DNA of 64,000 bases from Agroathelia rolfsii (lineage: Eukaryota; Basidiomycota; Agaricomycetes; Amylocorticiales; Amylocorticiaceae): the NCBI GenBank assembly GCA_018343915.1, contig JABRWF010000004.1, forward strand, positions 2,914,001 through 2,978,000. The letters run 5' to 3'. The position numbers and the translations under genes were made by a program. Shown here piece by piece: positions 46,387-57,572 of the stretch. Position 1 is the stretch's first letter, and each line of letters begins with the position of its first letter. The notes beneath the pieces are model-generated. The model did no database searches. It had not been told where the DNA came from and was given only the letters and a program-made list of their open reading frames with translations.

Positions 46387-49074
46387 TCACTCTTCCTCTT
46401 CTCCTTCTTCCTCTCTGCTTCCATTGTCCTCCACATCCTCCGGCTCTGCATCCTCTGGCTCCGCAGCCTCTGACTCTGTATCCTTGTTGTCATCGACCTC
46501 CGGCCTGTCCTCCCTCAGTCACGCCAGGCCTTCCAGCACATCCACCAGCAGTCGTGATGAGTTCTCCTGAACTCGCCTGCTGGCGACGGTCTCGGCAATC
46601 AGTCGCATCTGCGCTGTTGCCAATTGCTCCAACCCTGCTGACATCAGCTTCACCCACTCCTGCATTACCTCCACCTGCCACTGCTGTATCCGCTCCAAGA
46701 CTCTCGCCAGCCCGTCAACCATGCTTACCATGACCAACTCCCATGACTGTGCCATCTGGCTGCTCTCTGCAGGAGCATTGCTCTCCACTGACGACTCCTC
46801 CGTCTCTAGTGCCCGCCTGTGCATTGCCGCCCCCTCTTTAATCCTGGCATGTGCAGCCATTTTTTTTGACCCCTGAGTAGACCTCACTGTCCCTTTGGGT
46901 CTACCTCTATTGTAGACTCTGTGCGCGATCTGGCACGTCCTGCACAAACAACGCCGGGAAGTAATGTACCACTCACAGGTGGTACTGCGCTGATGACACG
47001 CCTTGCAAACCCATCCCTATAGAGTACATCAGCACTGGCCATGGAGCCGTCCACTTAACTCACCGGAACCTCCTCTACCTCCTCGTCCGCAGGCTCCATC
47101 GAACCTATCACCTTCTGCCTCTTCTGACCAGGACTCTCCACCTTGATGTGCAATATCTAGGTGCCCCGCGGCTTCTTGCTGAGTACCGAGGGTGGTGGCA
47201 TCTCCATGACCTCTGACTCATCATTGAAATTGCCCTAGGTATGTTTCTTGGATGCCCGTGCCTGTTATGAGTTGTAAATTTGGATTATAGATTTTTCATT
47301 ATTATTTAAAAACATGTATTATATTTCATTTCATTTTTCTTTTTTATTATCCTTAGAGTGTGGTCTATAGGCAGTGAGCAGTCCTATGATTGGCCCTCAT
47401 GTGACTAAGCCACATGCTATAGGAGTAATTGTGAGTTGTGCGTTTCCTGTTCACCATTCTGCACAACTCCGGAGTACAAACCTCCGATCACTAACTGATT
47501 CCTAATGGATACTGGTTCCACTACACACCTCCGAGCTTCCGCTCCCAAGCTCCTGCGGAGCTCCACTCCTAAGTGCGGAACCTCCAGAAGTGTTGTATCT
47601 CCACACGGCTGCCCATTGGAGTTAGGGAAAAGGTCTTCCCCTGCATACTCTACTTTCTCTTTGTCTTTCCTCTATATCGGAACTAGTGCGGAGCTTTTGT
47701 AGTAGTATAAGTAGTGTATATAACTTGTCCTGAAAGGCTAGCTTTGACCTCTTCACCTTCAGGCAAGTATTCAGGTTGTATTTCATTAAAGTAGATTACT
47801 AATAAAAACTTCGCCTTCAGGGTTCATTAACCTCCAGGCCTAGCCCCATGTCTTAGCACATCAACACATTCAATTGGTAGGGTGAAATTCCCTAGAGTAA
47901 CTAGTTAGACGTGTAACATGTGATTCAGAGCCTCCGGAACCTCCGCCCTCCTCCGACAAAAGTCTTTGGAAGCTTCGTAAGATACAAGGAGAGTACCCTT
48001 GCCACCCTCAATAGATTAAGGGGATTAGGTAGTGTAGGAAAACTTGCATTTTAGGTACTTTGTTTAGTGTTGGGAGATTATTCTGATTATCTCCGCATAG
48101 TCAAGAGTGATCCCTTGACATTAGGTCAAAGCTACCTGGATATCCCTCGGAATCTCCACGTTCTGAGAAGGTGTGATTGGCGATCATATATGAAGAGCAG
48201 TAGATTAGTCTTTCCAGACCCGCTTCTTTTTCTACTTAGTGCGCTTAAATGATTTCAGGAAGCAATTGTGAGGTGCAGCCCCAGCCCTTTGACAACCCCG
48301 TTTAGACACTCATAGCAGATATGATCTCTGTGACTAAGTGGCTATATCCAAAGCCAATAAAATCCCTTACACAGATTAGGTTCTAGGAGCTCCTTGTGGG
48401 AGTTAAAATTTAATAGCGCCGCTGACTGAAGACCCTTTGCGTTTGCGAACACTGATTGTGTGATTACTATACGGGCGAGCTCTAGCCCCGGCAGAAGAAG
48501 ACAAATCCCACCCTCCGCATTGGAATCCGGAAACCTCCGGAGACGAAGAAAATCCACATAAGCTCTGGAGACTTTGTATGTCTAAGGAAGAAGATATCTT
48601 ATATTGAAGAAGAAGGTTCCCAAACAGATTTTACGGGATATTTCTTGCAAGAAACCCAGACAGAAGTCTGCATCGAGGCAGCACTTGATATCGCCACACC
48701 CGCCCCAGTACACGTTGAGCCAGGCTCCGCCCTACTTCCGCTACCTCTATCGCCTGACACCTATTCCCACCCCCTTTCCCCGATTCCCAAAAGCCCATCA
48801 ACCATGTCTTGTCGATCTGGAGCAACTACTCCACTTCCAAATTTACAACTCATAACAGTGCCCCCCACTGCATGTGCCACATCTCCTCTTCCCACGCACA
48901 CTCCGCCTCCTCCCACTTGCACTCCTCCTTGGCTGCCCTCCTCTCAGCTTCCTCTTGCTCATGCCAAGCCTTCTCCTCCACCTGCTTATGCTCCTCCTCT
49001 TCACGGTGTTGGGTTTCGGCTAGCTGGACCTGGAGCACGGCGATCTGGGTGGTGAGACTCTCAGAAGACATCAT
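46387..49074 (-). pseudogene. Antisense accessory gene of element H (coiled coil, Cys-rich, acidic tail), unrecognised
   Basis: A minus-strand gene lies between H pol and the H 3' LTR, opposite to gag-pol, in pieces 48858-49074 and 46387-47257 around insertion N. Start MMSSESLTTQ at 49074 is followed by a Glu/Lys-rich coiled coil. A mixed-charge stretch with SKKPRGT leads to a Cys-rich block (WVCKACHQ, CEWY, CLCRTC; spacing C-x2-C-x6-C-x8-C-x-C-x2-C), then GRPKGT (AT-hook-like), a helical region (46519-46947) and an acidic Glu/Asp tail to 46387. Lesions are TAG codons at three Gln-type positions, one 1-bp loss before the Cys block and TGA at 46519-46521. The Cys block suggests metal and nucleic-acid binding; I do not recognise the family. 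Confidence 0.6.
47263..48857 (+). mobile_element. Insertion N: family-2 LTR plus gag start, ending in an inverted U3 tip, TSD GTGCC
   Basis: GTGCC at 47258-47262 and 48858-48862. The left end is a full 858-bp LTR (47263-48120). PBS AGGTCAAAGCT (48123-48133), leader and the first part of gag (from ATG near 48580, with a 1-bp insertion near 48600) follow. The right end is not an LTR 3' end but 21 bp of inverted U3 start (48837-48857, ATTTACAACTCATAACA). Both termini are therefore U3 ends. TATAAG at 47706, primer 11-mer at 47740-47750, intron-like segment 47763-47820 (58 nt). Confidence 0.9.
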
Positions 49075-49252
49075 TGTAACAAGAGTGTAGGGGATTGTTG
49101 CCTAGTGGTGGTTAGGTAAAGCAGAGGTTGTTTCAGGGTCACAGAAATCCCATGGCGACATCTCTCCCATTAGAGGACCTCCGAGGTTTTCAAACTCCGA
49201 TGCATCGACCCTTCTCTGTCCTTCGTGGGCTCAGGACCTAAGGGGGGGACAC
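49075..49252 (+). other. H 3' untranslated region and polypurine tract
   Basis: No ORF. The PPT CTAAGGGGGGGACAC abuts the 3' LTR at 49253. Confidence 0.8.
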
Positions 49253-49874
49253 TGTCATGCGCTGCTCCCAGAACACCAACTCTGGAACCAACCTCTGCAC
49301 CAGGCTAGCCCTATACCCCACTTCCCGTACCAGCTTGGGTGGAACTCCAGAGTCCGGTGCTCCGTCCTCTCCTGTGCAAATCTCTGCTGGACCTTTCCAC
49401 TGTTTCGATCACTCCATTCTGCATTTTGCCTTTTATTCCATTGTCTCTTTCCCATATGGCCTTTTGCCCCTTATCCCTTGTTTCCACATATATCTTTTTG
49501 CCTTTCAGTTTCTTTTTGTATAACTCACTCCATTCTGTACCTTTCGGCCAATTAGCCTTACCCTTTCCTCTGAGTACGCTCCTAGAACAATTTAGTATAA
49601 ATACAATACCTTGCATGTACTTAGCTACTCAGTTTGGAAATTGACTAAACTTCCTAATCTCCTCCCTGCGTGATTCTCCCTCTCCACTAAACCGTGACTA
49701 GTCAAGGGCCTGACACATAAGTCTTGGCCAAGTCTAGTGTTCTCCGCAATAATCTGCTCACCTATTCCTCCCGCTTCATCACACCTACCCCTGCGCTCCT
49801 CCGGACCTCCGCCCTCCACCCTTCAATACCTCCACACTGCTTCTCCGGAGCTCTGCCTCTGCACGTATTTGACA
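49253..49874 (+). repeat. 3' LTR of element H, 622 bp
   Basis: Same length as the 5' LTR. TATAA at 49596 and intact primer 11-mer AGTTTGGAAAT at 49631-49641. Confidence 0.93.
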
Positions 49875-50246
49875 TAAGCCCTCAATACACCAGGAGGCAT
49901 TGCAAGTGATACAAAAGCCCTATTCAGTTAGGCCTAGGCAGTAAAAAGTCCTAGTGAGTGTTTGTTGATCATAGAGGGCTAAGCCGCCTATCCTGAGTAA
50001 GAAGTATTCAAACTTTTATTAGATGCAAAGAGAAGTACACAGGAAGTCCCAGAACTAGAGTACCAAATACTATCCTAGCATAGTAAAACAAGAGTACACT
50101 ATTACGACTGGTAGCAATGGGAGTACATGAGCACTCAATATCAATACCAAACTAGTTATAGACATAAAACCTGGCCTTACAGCCTGCCTGCGTACTTTAC
50201 AAGCAGGTTGTCTTATTTGATATAGTCAAGTGCGTAAGCCTTGACA

Positions 50247-50655
50247 TTAGGTCAAAGCTAGCCTAAACCACTGTTGAGCCCCACTCCAGTGTGCAGATTG
50301 ATTCTCTGCGAAATAGCACAAGCAAGGAAAATTTTATATATGTTTCATCTGTTAAATTTGCTTTGGGCTTGAACTGTTTGTGGAAGCAATTAGCTGAGAT
50401 CTAATACTCAGTTTTAACCTGTTAAGATTTTGGCTTGGGAGTACCTGCACATTCCAGGGAAACCTTGTGTTGTTACCCAAAGGCGCTACTGCAGGGTTAG
50501 CCTGCTACTTCTAGGGACACCTCTTCAGGTGTAAAACTGCCTGCCCAATTCAAATCCTTTTTACTCCTATTTACGTTACTAGAGGTACTCTGCTTGGTGC
50601 CTAAAAGTTCGAAGAAGACAAAAGAATCTGTGTCAAGCCCTAGCTCCACAAGTAT
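50247..50655 (+). other. Leader and PBS of element K
   Basis: TT then AGGTCAAAGCT (50249-50259), exact reverse complement of the K LTR 11-mer. The remainder is a non-coding leader homologous to A 6033-6444. Confidence 0.8.
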
Positions 50656-52140
50656 ATAAGCCAGTCCAGAAAAGGAAAGGCTCCTGCACAACCCGCAGCC
50701 AAAACCTCTGCCTGCCCATCCATATCTGCCCCTGCCCCTCAACCCACATTTTCTTAACCACCAAAGGTCTCTACCCCACCCAAAGCTCCCTCTCCTCCTA
50801 AACCCGCATCCCCAGAAGAATCTGAGGAAGAAGAAGACAATAAAGAAGAACCTGAAGAAGAACAATACCCGTCTCCTTCTGATTACAGAGAACCTGAACC
50901 CATTGCAGCTTGTACTTGCTCTTGTGTTCCCATACCAGTAGTCACCCCAAAAATACAAACTCCCATCCCAACTCCTTGAACCCGTACTCCTGCCATCACT
51001 CGTCCTCCTTCTCCCACCATATCTTCAGGATTCAAGCAATTTATAGGCCAAATGCTTGAGATGCAGTGTCAAACCAATGAAATGATGCATCACATGACTG
51101 AGACATAGTGCAAGTTGGTTGAGATTGCTGACTGCCCTGCTCCCGCTCCTGCACCTGCACCTATCCCTCAAACCATTATGGTCACTTCAACCAAGGAAAG
51201 AGGCAGGGAACCCTCGAAGTTCACAGATGACTGTGAGAAGTACAAGGATTTTGTCCTAGGGTTCAAAAACTATCTTGGTCTAAATCCCACCCTGTACAGC
51301 ACAGATCATGACAAGGGGAGACTATTGGTCTCATTACTGGAAGGGGGTCCAAGAAGGTGGTCAGAAAAATGGTCCAACAAGATTCAAGAGCCCAAAGTCA
51401 AGGGAGAACCTCCTTTTGTCTTTGAGGACTTCTACAAGGTGTTCAGGGGGCTTTATGGCTCTTGGGACTACAAGAGGTCAGCCCTCAACAAGCTTAAGGG
51501 CATAAAACAGGGTTCACACAGCACGCAGGACTATATCACAGATTTCTGGTCCACGGCACAATAAACAGACTTGTCAGAAGAAGATTGGCGAGTGCATTTC
51601 CTGGATGGGTTGAACCCTAAGATATAGAATGTTCTTGGTGGTTGAGATCAGACCAACCTAGAAATAGTACAGAAGGCTATGGATGCAGTGCTGCATGCTA
51701 AACAAGGGTTGCGTTCTGCAGGTCTTTGGCAGGACACATGGAGACCTCGGATTTCTACAGCTGGGTTGGCCACAAACCCCATCACAATTAATGTGGCTCA
51801 AGTCACTGTGCCCTCAACCAGTCAACCCTTATTTCAGGGAAGACCATTGTTCCCACCTAGGGATTGGTCAAAAGCATAGTGCTTCTATTGTAGCTAGCTA
51901 GGTCACCCAAAGCATCATTGTCCTCTTCTTGGTTACAAACCAAGGCCATTTGCACCCTCTGCCCAAGCTTCAATCTCTGCCTTGGTCCAACCTGCCCTAG
52001 CATTAGCTGCACCTATCACAATTCCTCTGCTGCCTGCAATGAGTCCACCAGCATACATGGTCCCGGATTATGTCATGCAAATTATGGAGGAGCAAGCAGC
52101 TGCCATTGCTGCCCTAAAAGACTAGATGGGTTTTTCCTGA
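50656..52140 (+). pseudogene. gag: Element K gag, start codon lost, many stops
   Basis: Aligns with A Gag. The start is ATA at 50656-50658 (ATG with G to A). Readable parts are 51115-51564 (capsid: FKNYLGLNPTLYS, DFYKVFRGLYGSWDYK) and 51679-51879. In the CCHC region one Cys-side codon is TAG. Ends beside the heptamer at 52128-52134, with stop at 52138-52140. Confidence 0.88.
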
Positions 52141-52730
52141 GGTTAGCTGAAAGGGCTATTCAGTCTGACCCATACATACAAAATAGACTTTCTTTTTTTG
52201 CTTCTTGTAACAATATTTCTGTTTCTTCTTCCTCTTATTTCTCCCTTGCAGGTGTGAATGGACAGCACCTCAAGGTTCCTATTATGTTCCATGGACCTTT
52301 TAAAAATTTCTTCACCTTTGCTATGATTAATTCCAGTGCTTCTTCATCTTTTGTAAATTATAGATACGTAGAAAAACATAAAATCCCTACAAAAAAATTA
52401 CCCCATCCCATTCCCTTGTACAATATAGACAACTCTGCAAACTAGATTGGAAAAATAGAATCCATTGCCATACTTAATACCACAATTAGTTCCAAAAGGA
52501 AATATTTGCCACTCTGCATAGTAGACATTGGCCAGGAAGATGTTATTCTTGGAATTGATTAGTTGCATCTTGAAAACCCCATAATTGATTGGAAATCTGC
52601 AGAGGTTACCTTCCTACCTGAAAAGGAAGCTGTACAAGCTACTACTACCATGCTGCTAGGATATGAAGACTTTGCCAATGTTTTCTCCAAAGAAGAAGTG
52701 AGTAGATTACCTAGCCACAAGCCATCTGAC

Positions 52731-53607
52731 TATCAAGAGCTGCCTTCACAGCTAGCTCGGGTAGTGCGGCGATGCCCCTGGAGCACTAGTTGCTAAGCGG
52801 CTCACTGCCAGATGGCAGTCCTATGGGTTCATGGAGTCGCCTCTTTGATATCTCAGGGCCTGCAGTGATACGAGTGTCGCGGCAAGCAGACAAGTGCACG
52901 GCAGGCTGGTACGGGTAGTCCGGCGAGATCAGGCATAGAGTAGAAGATAACAAGCCAGAGGGAGAGAGTAGAATGAGATACTCGAGGATGCTCGAGTCCA
53001 CAGGTTGACCGCTGATGATGCAGCAGGTGTAGGGCTTGTTTAGGGCCAAACACACTTAATTTTCCGACTACTGTAACTACTACATCAGGTACAGTACATA
53101 TATACAAAGTACAGTAGTCGTGAAAATGATAAATAAAGAAATGGATGAAAGACAATAGAGACAATAAGTAATAGCGTGCACTGCACACTCTAGTAGTCAT
53201 GCCACACTGTGCACAAAGGTGGGGGTGCATTCCTTTGGAACCATTGGTGGTCTGATTGTTGATCAGAGCACAATCATGGGGGAGAACCAAGCGCGATTTT
53301 CCCAGATAGGAAGGATCCGCTGGTGGGGACACATGGCAACTCGGGGAATGTCTTTGAGAAGTCCAGTTGGCATGTAGAACGCTCTGATGGACAGAAGCGC
53401 ATCGATGATGGAAAGGAAGCGTAAGGGGCGGCCTTGCACATGGCTCCAGGGAAACATCAGCAGACACATCGGAAACACTTCTGATGCATGGGACACACAG
53501 CAATGCAGAAGGGAGGATGTCACCAGTAGCTCTGTTGTAGTTGTTCACGAATGTTGATGTGCGTGATTGGGACATTTGGTGGCTGGGTGCGTTGATGGGT
53601 TGTGACA
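52731..53607 (-). repeat. F solo LTR, 877 bp, TSD CTGAC
   Basis: CTGAC at 52726-52730 and 53608-53612. The first bases read TATCAAGAGC (TGTC with a transition). Confidence 0.94.
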
Positions 53608-55474
53608 CTGACCATAAGATTGAGTTGCTTGATGAAACCAAGCTCAGATGAGGGCATGTATACCCCCTCAGCAGTAATGAAACTGATGCACTCAATGAAT
53701 GGATAGATGACAACCTGGCTAAGGGATATATTTGCAAATCTGAAAGTGAATTTGCTGCCCCAATATTCTTTATCCCTAAGAAAAATGGGAAACTTTGCCC
53801 TGTCCAGGATTACCAAGCTCTGAATGGACAAACAGTCAAAAACACCTACCCCCTCCCCTTGATTTCTAAGATTGTGGAACATATGACCAAATTCCGCTGG
53901 TTTACAAAAATTGACCTCTGTGCTAGGTTCAATAATATTTGGATCAGGGAAGGAGATGAGCATAAGGCCGCCTTCATTATGTCACAAGGTCTTTTCAAAC
54001 CCCTGGTTATGCCTTTTGGCCTATGCAATGCACCCTCTTCTATGCAGGCCCTAATGGACGATATCCTTCTCCACCTAGTCCAATTAGGATTTGTGAGGGT
54101 CTATATCAATGACATCATCATTGGAGCAGAGACCAAAGAAAAATTGCAAGAAGTAACCAGAGAAGTTCTCACAATCCTAAGAGAACATAACCTTTATGGA
54201 AACCTGGACAAGTTCAAAGTTGAGAAACCTAAGGTCAATATTCTTGGATTCATTGTCTCCTACCAACAAGTTTGCATGGATCCCGAGAAGGTCAAGCCCA
54301 TCCTAGATTAGCCAACACCTAAAAACGTCAAGGAAGTTCAAAAGTTCTATGGACTAGCTAATTATTATCAATGTTTCATCTGCAACTTCAGGAAGATTTG
54401 CAAGCCTCTGGACCGCTTCACAGGCAAGGTTGACTGGACTTGGGGTTCTAAAGAACAAGAGAGTTTTGAAAACCTCAAGAAAGCCTTTAGCACTGCCCCT
54501 GTACTATGCTCCTATAATCAAAAGGCCCTGACTTGGGTTGAGATGGATGCCTCTGCCTACACTACTGGAGCCGTTCTCAGCCAAAAGGACAAATCAGGCG
54601 CCTGGCACCCAATTGCTTTCCTATCTCAATCAATGAACAACACTGAAAGGAATTATGACATCTGGGACAAGGAAATATTGGGAGTCATCCAAGCTCTAGA
54701 CCACTAGCGTTATCTACTTCAAGGATTACCTGAATCATTTGAAATCTGGACTGACCACAAAAACCTAGAATACTGGACCACTGCCTGTAATCTTACTCAC
54801 CGTCAAGCCCACTGGTTGCTATTCCTTGTGGATTACAACTTCCGGATTCACTACCAGAAGGGTGCTGAAAATGGCAAGGCTGATGCACTTTTAAGGTGCC
54901 CTGACCTCTAAGTGTCCAATGCAGATAACAATCAGGATGTAGTCTTATTAGATCCTAAACTATTCTGGATCAATGCTGCCAGGAGAGGCCATATTCTAAT
55001 GGAAGGAGAATCCTGTCATAAGTTGGAAAATATGGACAGAATTTTTGCAAATTATTTAATTTTTTATTGGAACTATTTTTACGAATTTTCGTCTCCTTTT
55101 ATCTTTTTCTTTTATTACCCTTAGGGCGTGGACTGTAGGCAGTGAACGGTCAGGTGATTGGCCCTCATGTGACTAAGCCGCACGCTACAGGAGTAATCGT
55201 GAGTTGTGCGTTTCCTGTTCACCATTCCGCACAACTCCGGAGTACAAACCTCCGACCACTGACCAATTCCTAACGGATACTGGTTCCGTTACACACCTCC
55301 GAGCTTCTGCTCCTGAGCTCCTGCGGAGCTCCGCTCCTGAGCGCGGAACCTCCGGAAGTGTTGTATCTCCGCACGGCTGCCCGTCGGAGTTAGGGAAAAG
55401 GTCTTCCCCTGCATAATCTACTTCCTCTATTCTTTGCCTCCGCAGCGGAACTAGCGCGGAGCTTCCGCAAGTAG

Positions 55475-55519
55475 TATAAGTAGTTGATGTAACTTGTCCT
55501 GAAAGGCCAGCTTTGACCT
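55475..55519 (+). promoter_or_regulatory. LTR promoter and self-primer of L
   Basis: TATAAG to primer spacing is 34 bp. Arms ACTTGTCCTGAA (55492-55503) and TTCAGGCAAGT (55527-55537) bracket the inferred start. The second arm overlaps the putative 5' splice site. Confidence 0.72.
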
Positions 55520-55531
55520 CTTCGCCTTCAG

Positions 55532-55590
55532 GCAAGTATTATATGTTTGTATTTCTCTTATAGTATTACTCAATGAAACTTCGCCTTCAG
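55532..55590 (+). other. Intron-like 59-nt segment inside the L LTR
   Basis: Donor TTCAG/GCAAGTAT (a GC-type donor), branch candidate ACTCAAT, acceptor CGCCTTCAG/GG. The direct repeat CTTCGCCTTCAG precedes the donor and ends the segment. 3' LTR copy 61659-61717. Confidence 0.58.
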
Positions 55591-55845
55591 GGTTTATTCC
55601 GCAGGGCCTAGCCCGTCTCAGCTATAGTATTCAATCACACCGGAGGTGGCGGAAATCCCCTCAAGTAGTTTACAAAGTCTATCGGAATAAGAGTAGGAGC
55701 CTCGCACATAGATACGGAAGAGTACCCGGTGTTGCCCTTCAATAAATCAGGGAACATATCTGTGGGAAAACCATATTTGTGTAGTACTTTGATTGTAGTG
55801 TTTGAGAGTTCACCCTTTGCACAGTCAAGGAGTGTACCCTTGACA

Positions 55846-56291
55846 TTAGGTCAAAGCTACTAGGTTTCCCTTGGACTCCGGCGGTCCAAGAAGGCGGCGA
55901 TTAGCGATCCCGCACGAAGAGCATATTTTTAGAAAGCGGACTTTTTCGATAAACTCTAAGTGCACTTTGAACGGTTTCGGGAAGCAATTGTGTGACTCCC
56001 CGGAGTTCATTTACAACCCCGTCTAGACGGTAGAACAGGGGAACGATAACCCCGGAACTATCGGCTGTATCCGAAGCGGAATAAGGGTCTAATACACCCT
56101 CCGTTCTAGGAGTCCCTTGTGGGGATCAAAACTGCATCGTGCATTTAAAGAATATTTTACAATACATAGATTTTGCGTGATTACTGTACGGCCAAGCTCT
56201 AGGCCCAGAGAGAAGAAGAAAAATCCCGCTCTCCGCATTGGAATCCGGAGCCTCCGGAGACGAAGAAGAACGATAAAAGGCTCAAACTTTT
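55846..56291 (+). other. PBS and leader of element L
   Basis: TT then AGGTCAAAGCT (55848-55858), exact reverse complement of the LTR 11-mer. The leader has no convincing ORF. Confidence 0.82.
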
Positions 56292-57572
56292 ATGTCCTCA
56301 GAGGACGAAGATAACTACTCGGAGAATTCTAGTTCTCACACCGGCGAGGATAGTGAAACCTCCCAACGAACACAAATAGAAGCATCCAGCGTTGAGCCTA
56401 GCTCCGCATCAAACCCCCCCAACACCGAAATGTCCGGAAGACGTGGCGGAGCTAGTACTCCGGTAAACCCCGCACCACTCACTACGGAGGAAACACTCTG
56501 TATCTTCAATTCCCTAGAGCAGAGTACTACGACACTCACCAGGATGCTGCTCGAAGTCAAAAGAAACCAAGATAGGTTGACGGACATAGTTGAAAACTCC
56601 GCTCAACGAAACTCCACTCCGCAAATAATCTCCACCAGCAAGGAAATCGGGGATAAGCCCGAGAAATTCACCGGTGATTGGACTAAGTATAGGTCCTTTA
56701 TTGTCGGCTTCGAAAATTACCTGGCACTCAATCCGGAGGTTTTCAATTCGGAGCTAAGAAAGGGTCGCCTGCTCCTAGGTCTATTAGAGGGAGCTCCGAG
56801 AGCATGGGCGGAGAAGTTCCATGAGCAAATGAAGACCAAGTCCTTCAAATTCGAAGACTTCTACAAGCCATTCAAGGCCTTGTATGGAGCCAGGGATTTT
56901 GGCAGACATGCACTGCAGCAGCTCAAGGACCTTCAGCAGCGTTCCCAGTCCGTGCAAGACTACGCCAGCAAGTTCTACTCTCTGGCAGCCCAGACTCAAT
57001 TGTTGGAGGAGGATCAGCGGGTTCGCTTCTTTGACGGGCTCCACCCGAGAATTCGCGGAGTGATCGGAGGATACAGCAAGGATCGCAAGGATACCTTGGA
57101 GCACCTGGTGGAAGCGGCAATTGATGCAGAGGAAGGCCTTAGGTCCGTAGGACTTTGGCGCGATAACTGGAGGCCTTCCGGAAATGGCCAGAGCGGAAGC
57201 GGAACCTCCGCTAATCCTATAATAATCAATGCAGGCCTGACGCCAAGTCCTCCACATTCCGCAGGCTTTCCGCAACAGCTCCATCCACGAAGGGATATGT
57301 CCTCGGTGCAGTGCTTCAACTGCTAGCAATACGGACATTTTGCAGTGGATTGTACCAATCCTAAGCTGACCCGCTACCAGGCAGCACAAGTAGGAACTAA
57401 CCCTCCGAAGCCTCCGCCACGAAATCCCGCAAGAATTCAAGCGACTTCCATCACCCAGGCCCCCGCCGGAGTAGATGGAAACAGTTTGGGGTTGACTACG
57501 GAGGACCTGCAAAAGATGGTTGAAGAGCAAGCACTAGCCTTTGCGGCACTTAAGGACCGGTTGGGTTTTTAA
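56292..57572 (+). pseudogene. gag: Element L gag with one stop in the zinc knuckle
   Basis: ATG 56292 (MSSEDEDNYSENSS), acidic Ser-rich N-terminus, capsid domain (FENYLALNPEVF, LLEGAPRAWAEKFHEQMK, FKALYGARDFGRHALQ, about 125-230). TAG at 57324-57326 directly follows CFNC of the CCHC knuckle, and the frame continues QYGHFAVDC to KDRLGF-stop at 57570-57572. One base change would explain the stop. Its position removes nucleocapsid and blocks Gag-Pol unless read through. Confidence 0.92.
57563..57569 (+). promoter_or_regulatory. -1 frameshift heptamer in element L
   Basis: Codons TTG GGT TTT TAA. After the slip the frame reads F-L-R-G-S-E-E-R and enters PR. Confidence 0.75.

Larger units (their letters stand above)
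28621..49874 (+). mobile_element. Element H: distinct chromovirus with antisense gene, TSD TAAGC
   Basis: TAAGC at 28616-28620 and 49875-49879. LTRs 28621-29242 and 49253-49874 are both 622 bp. The span is 21.25 kb, but removing I, three F copies, J and N leaves about 7.87 kb. Order: LTR, PBS, gag, pol ending in a chromodomain, antisense ORF, PPT, LTR. Gag, RT (YLDN) and integrase differ from the other families. Many nonsense changes of CAG-to-TAG type make it inactive. Confidence 0.94.
27100..50246 (+). repeat. 5' LTR of element K, split by F and H
   Basis: Starts TATTATAAGTTGG (TGTTATGAG with G-to-A changes) and ends TAAGCCTTGACA. TATAAATA at 28385 lies 35 bases before AGCTTTGACCT (28420-28430). 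The intron-like segment is 28443-28502 (60 nt; GTAAGGGC, ACTAATA, CCTTCAG). Confidence 0.9.
55014..55845 (+). repeat. 5' LTR of element L
   Basis: TATAAG at 55475, primer AGCTTTGACCT at 55509-55519 (34 bases later), inferred exon 1 55509-55531, GC-AG intron-like segment 55532-55590 (59 nt). U3 has the 12-bp palindrome GCGGAGCTCCGC at 55323-55334 within a cluster of CGGAGC words. Confidence 0.94.
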
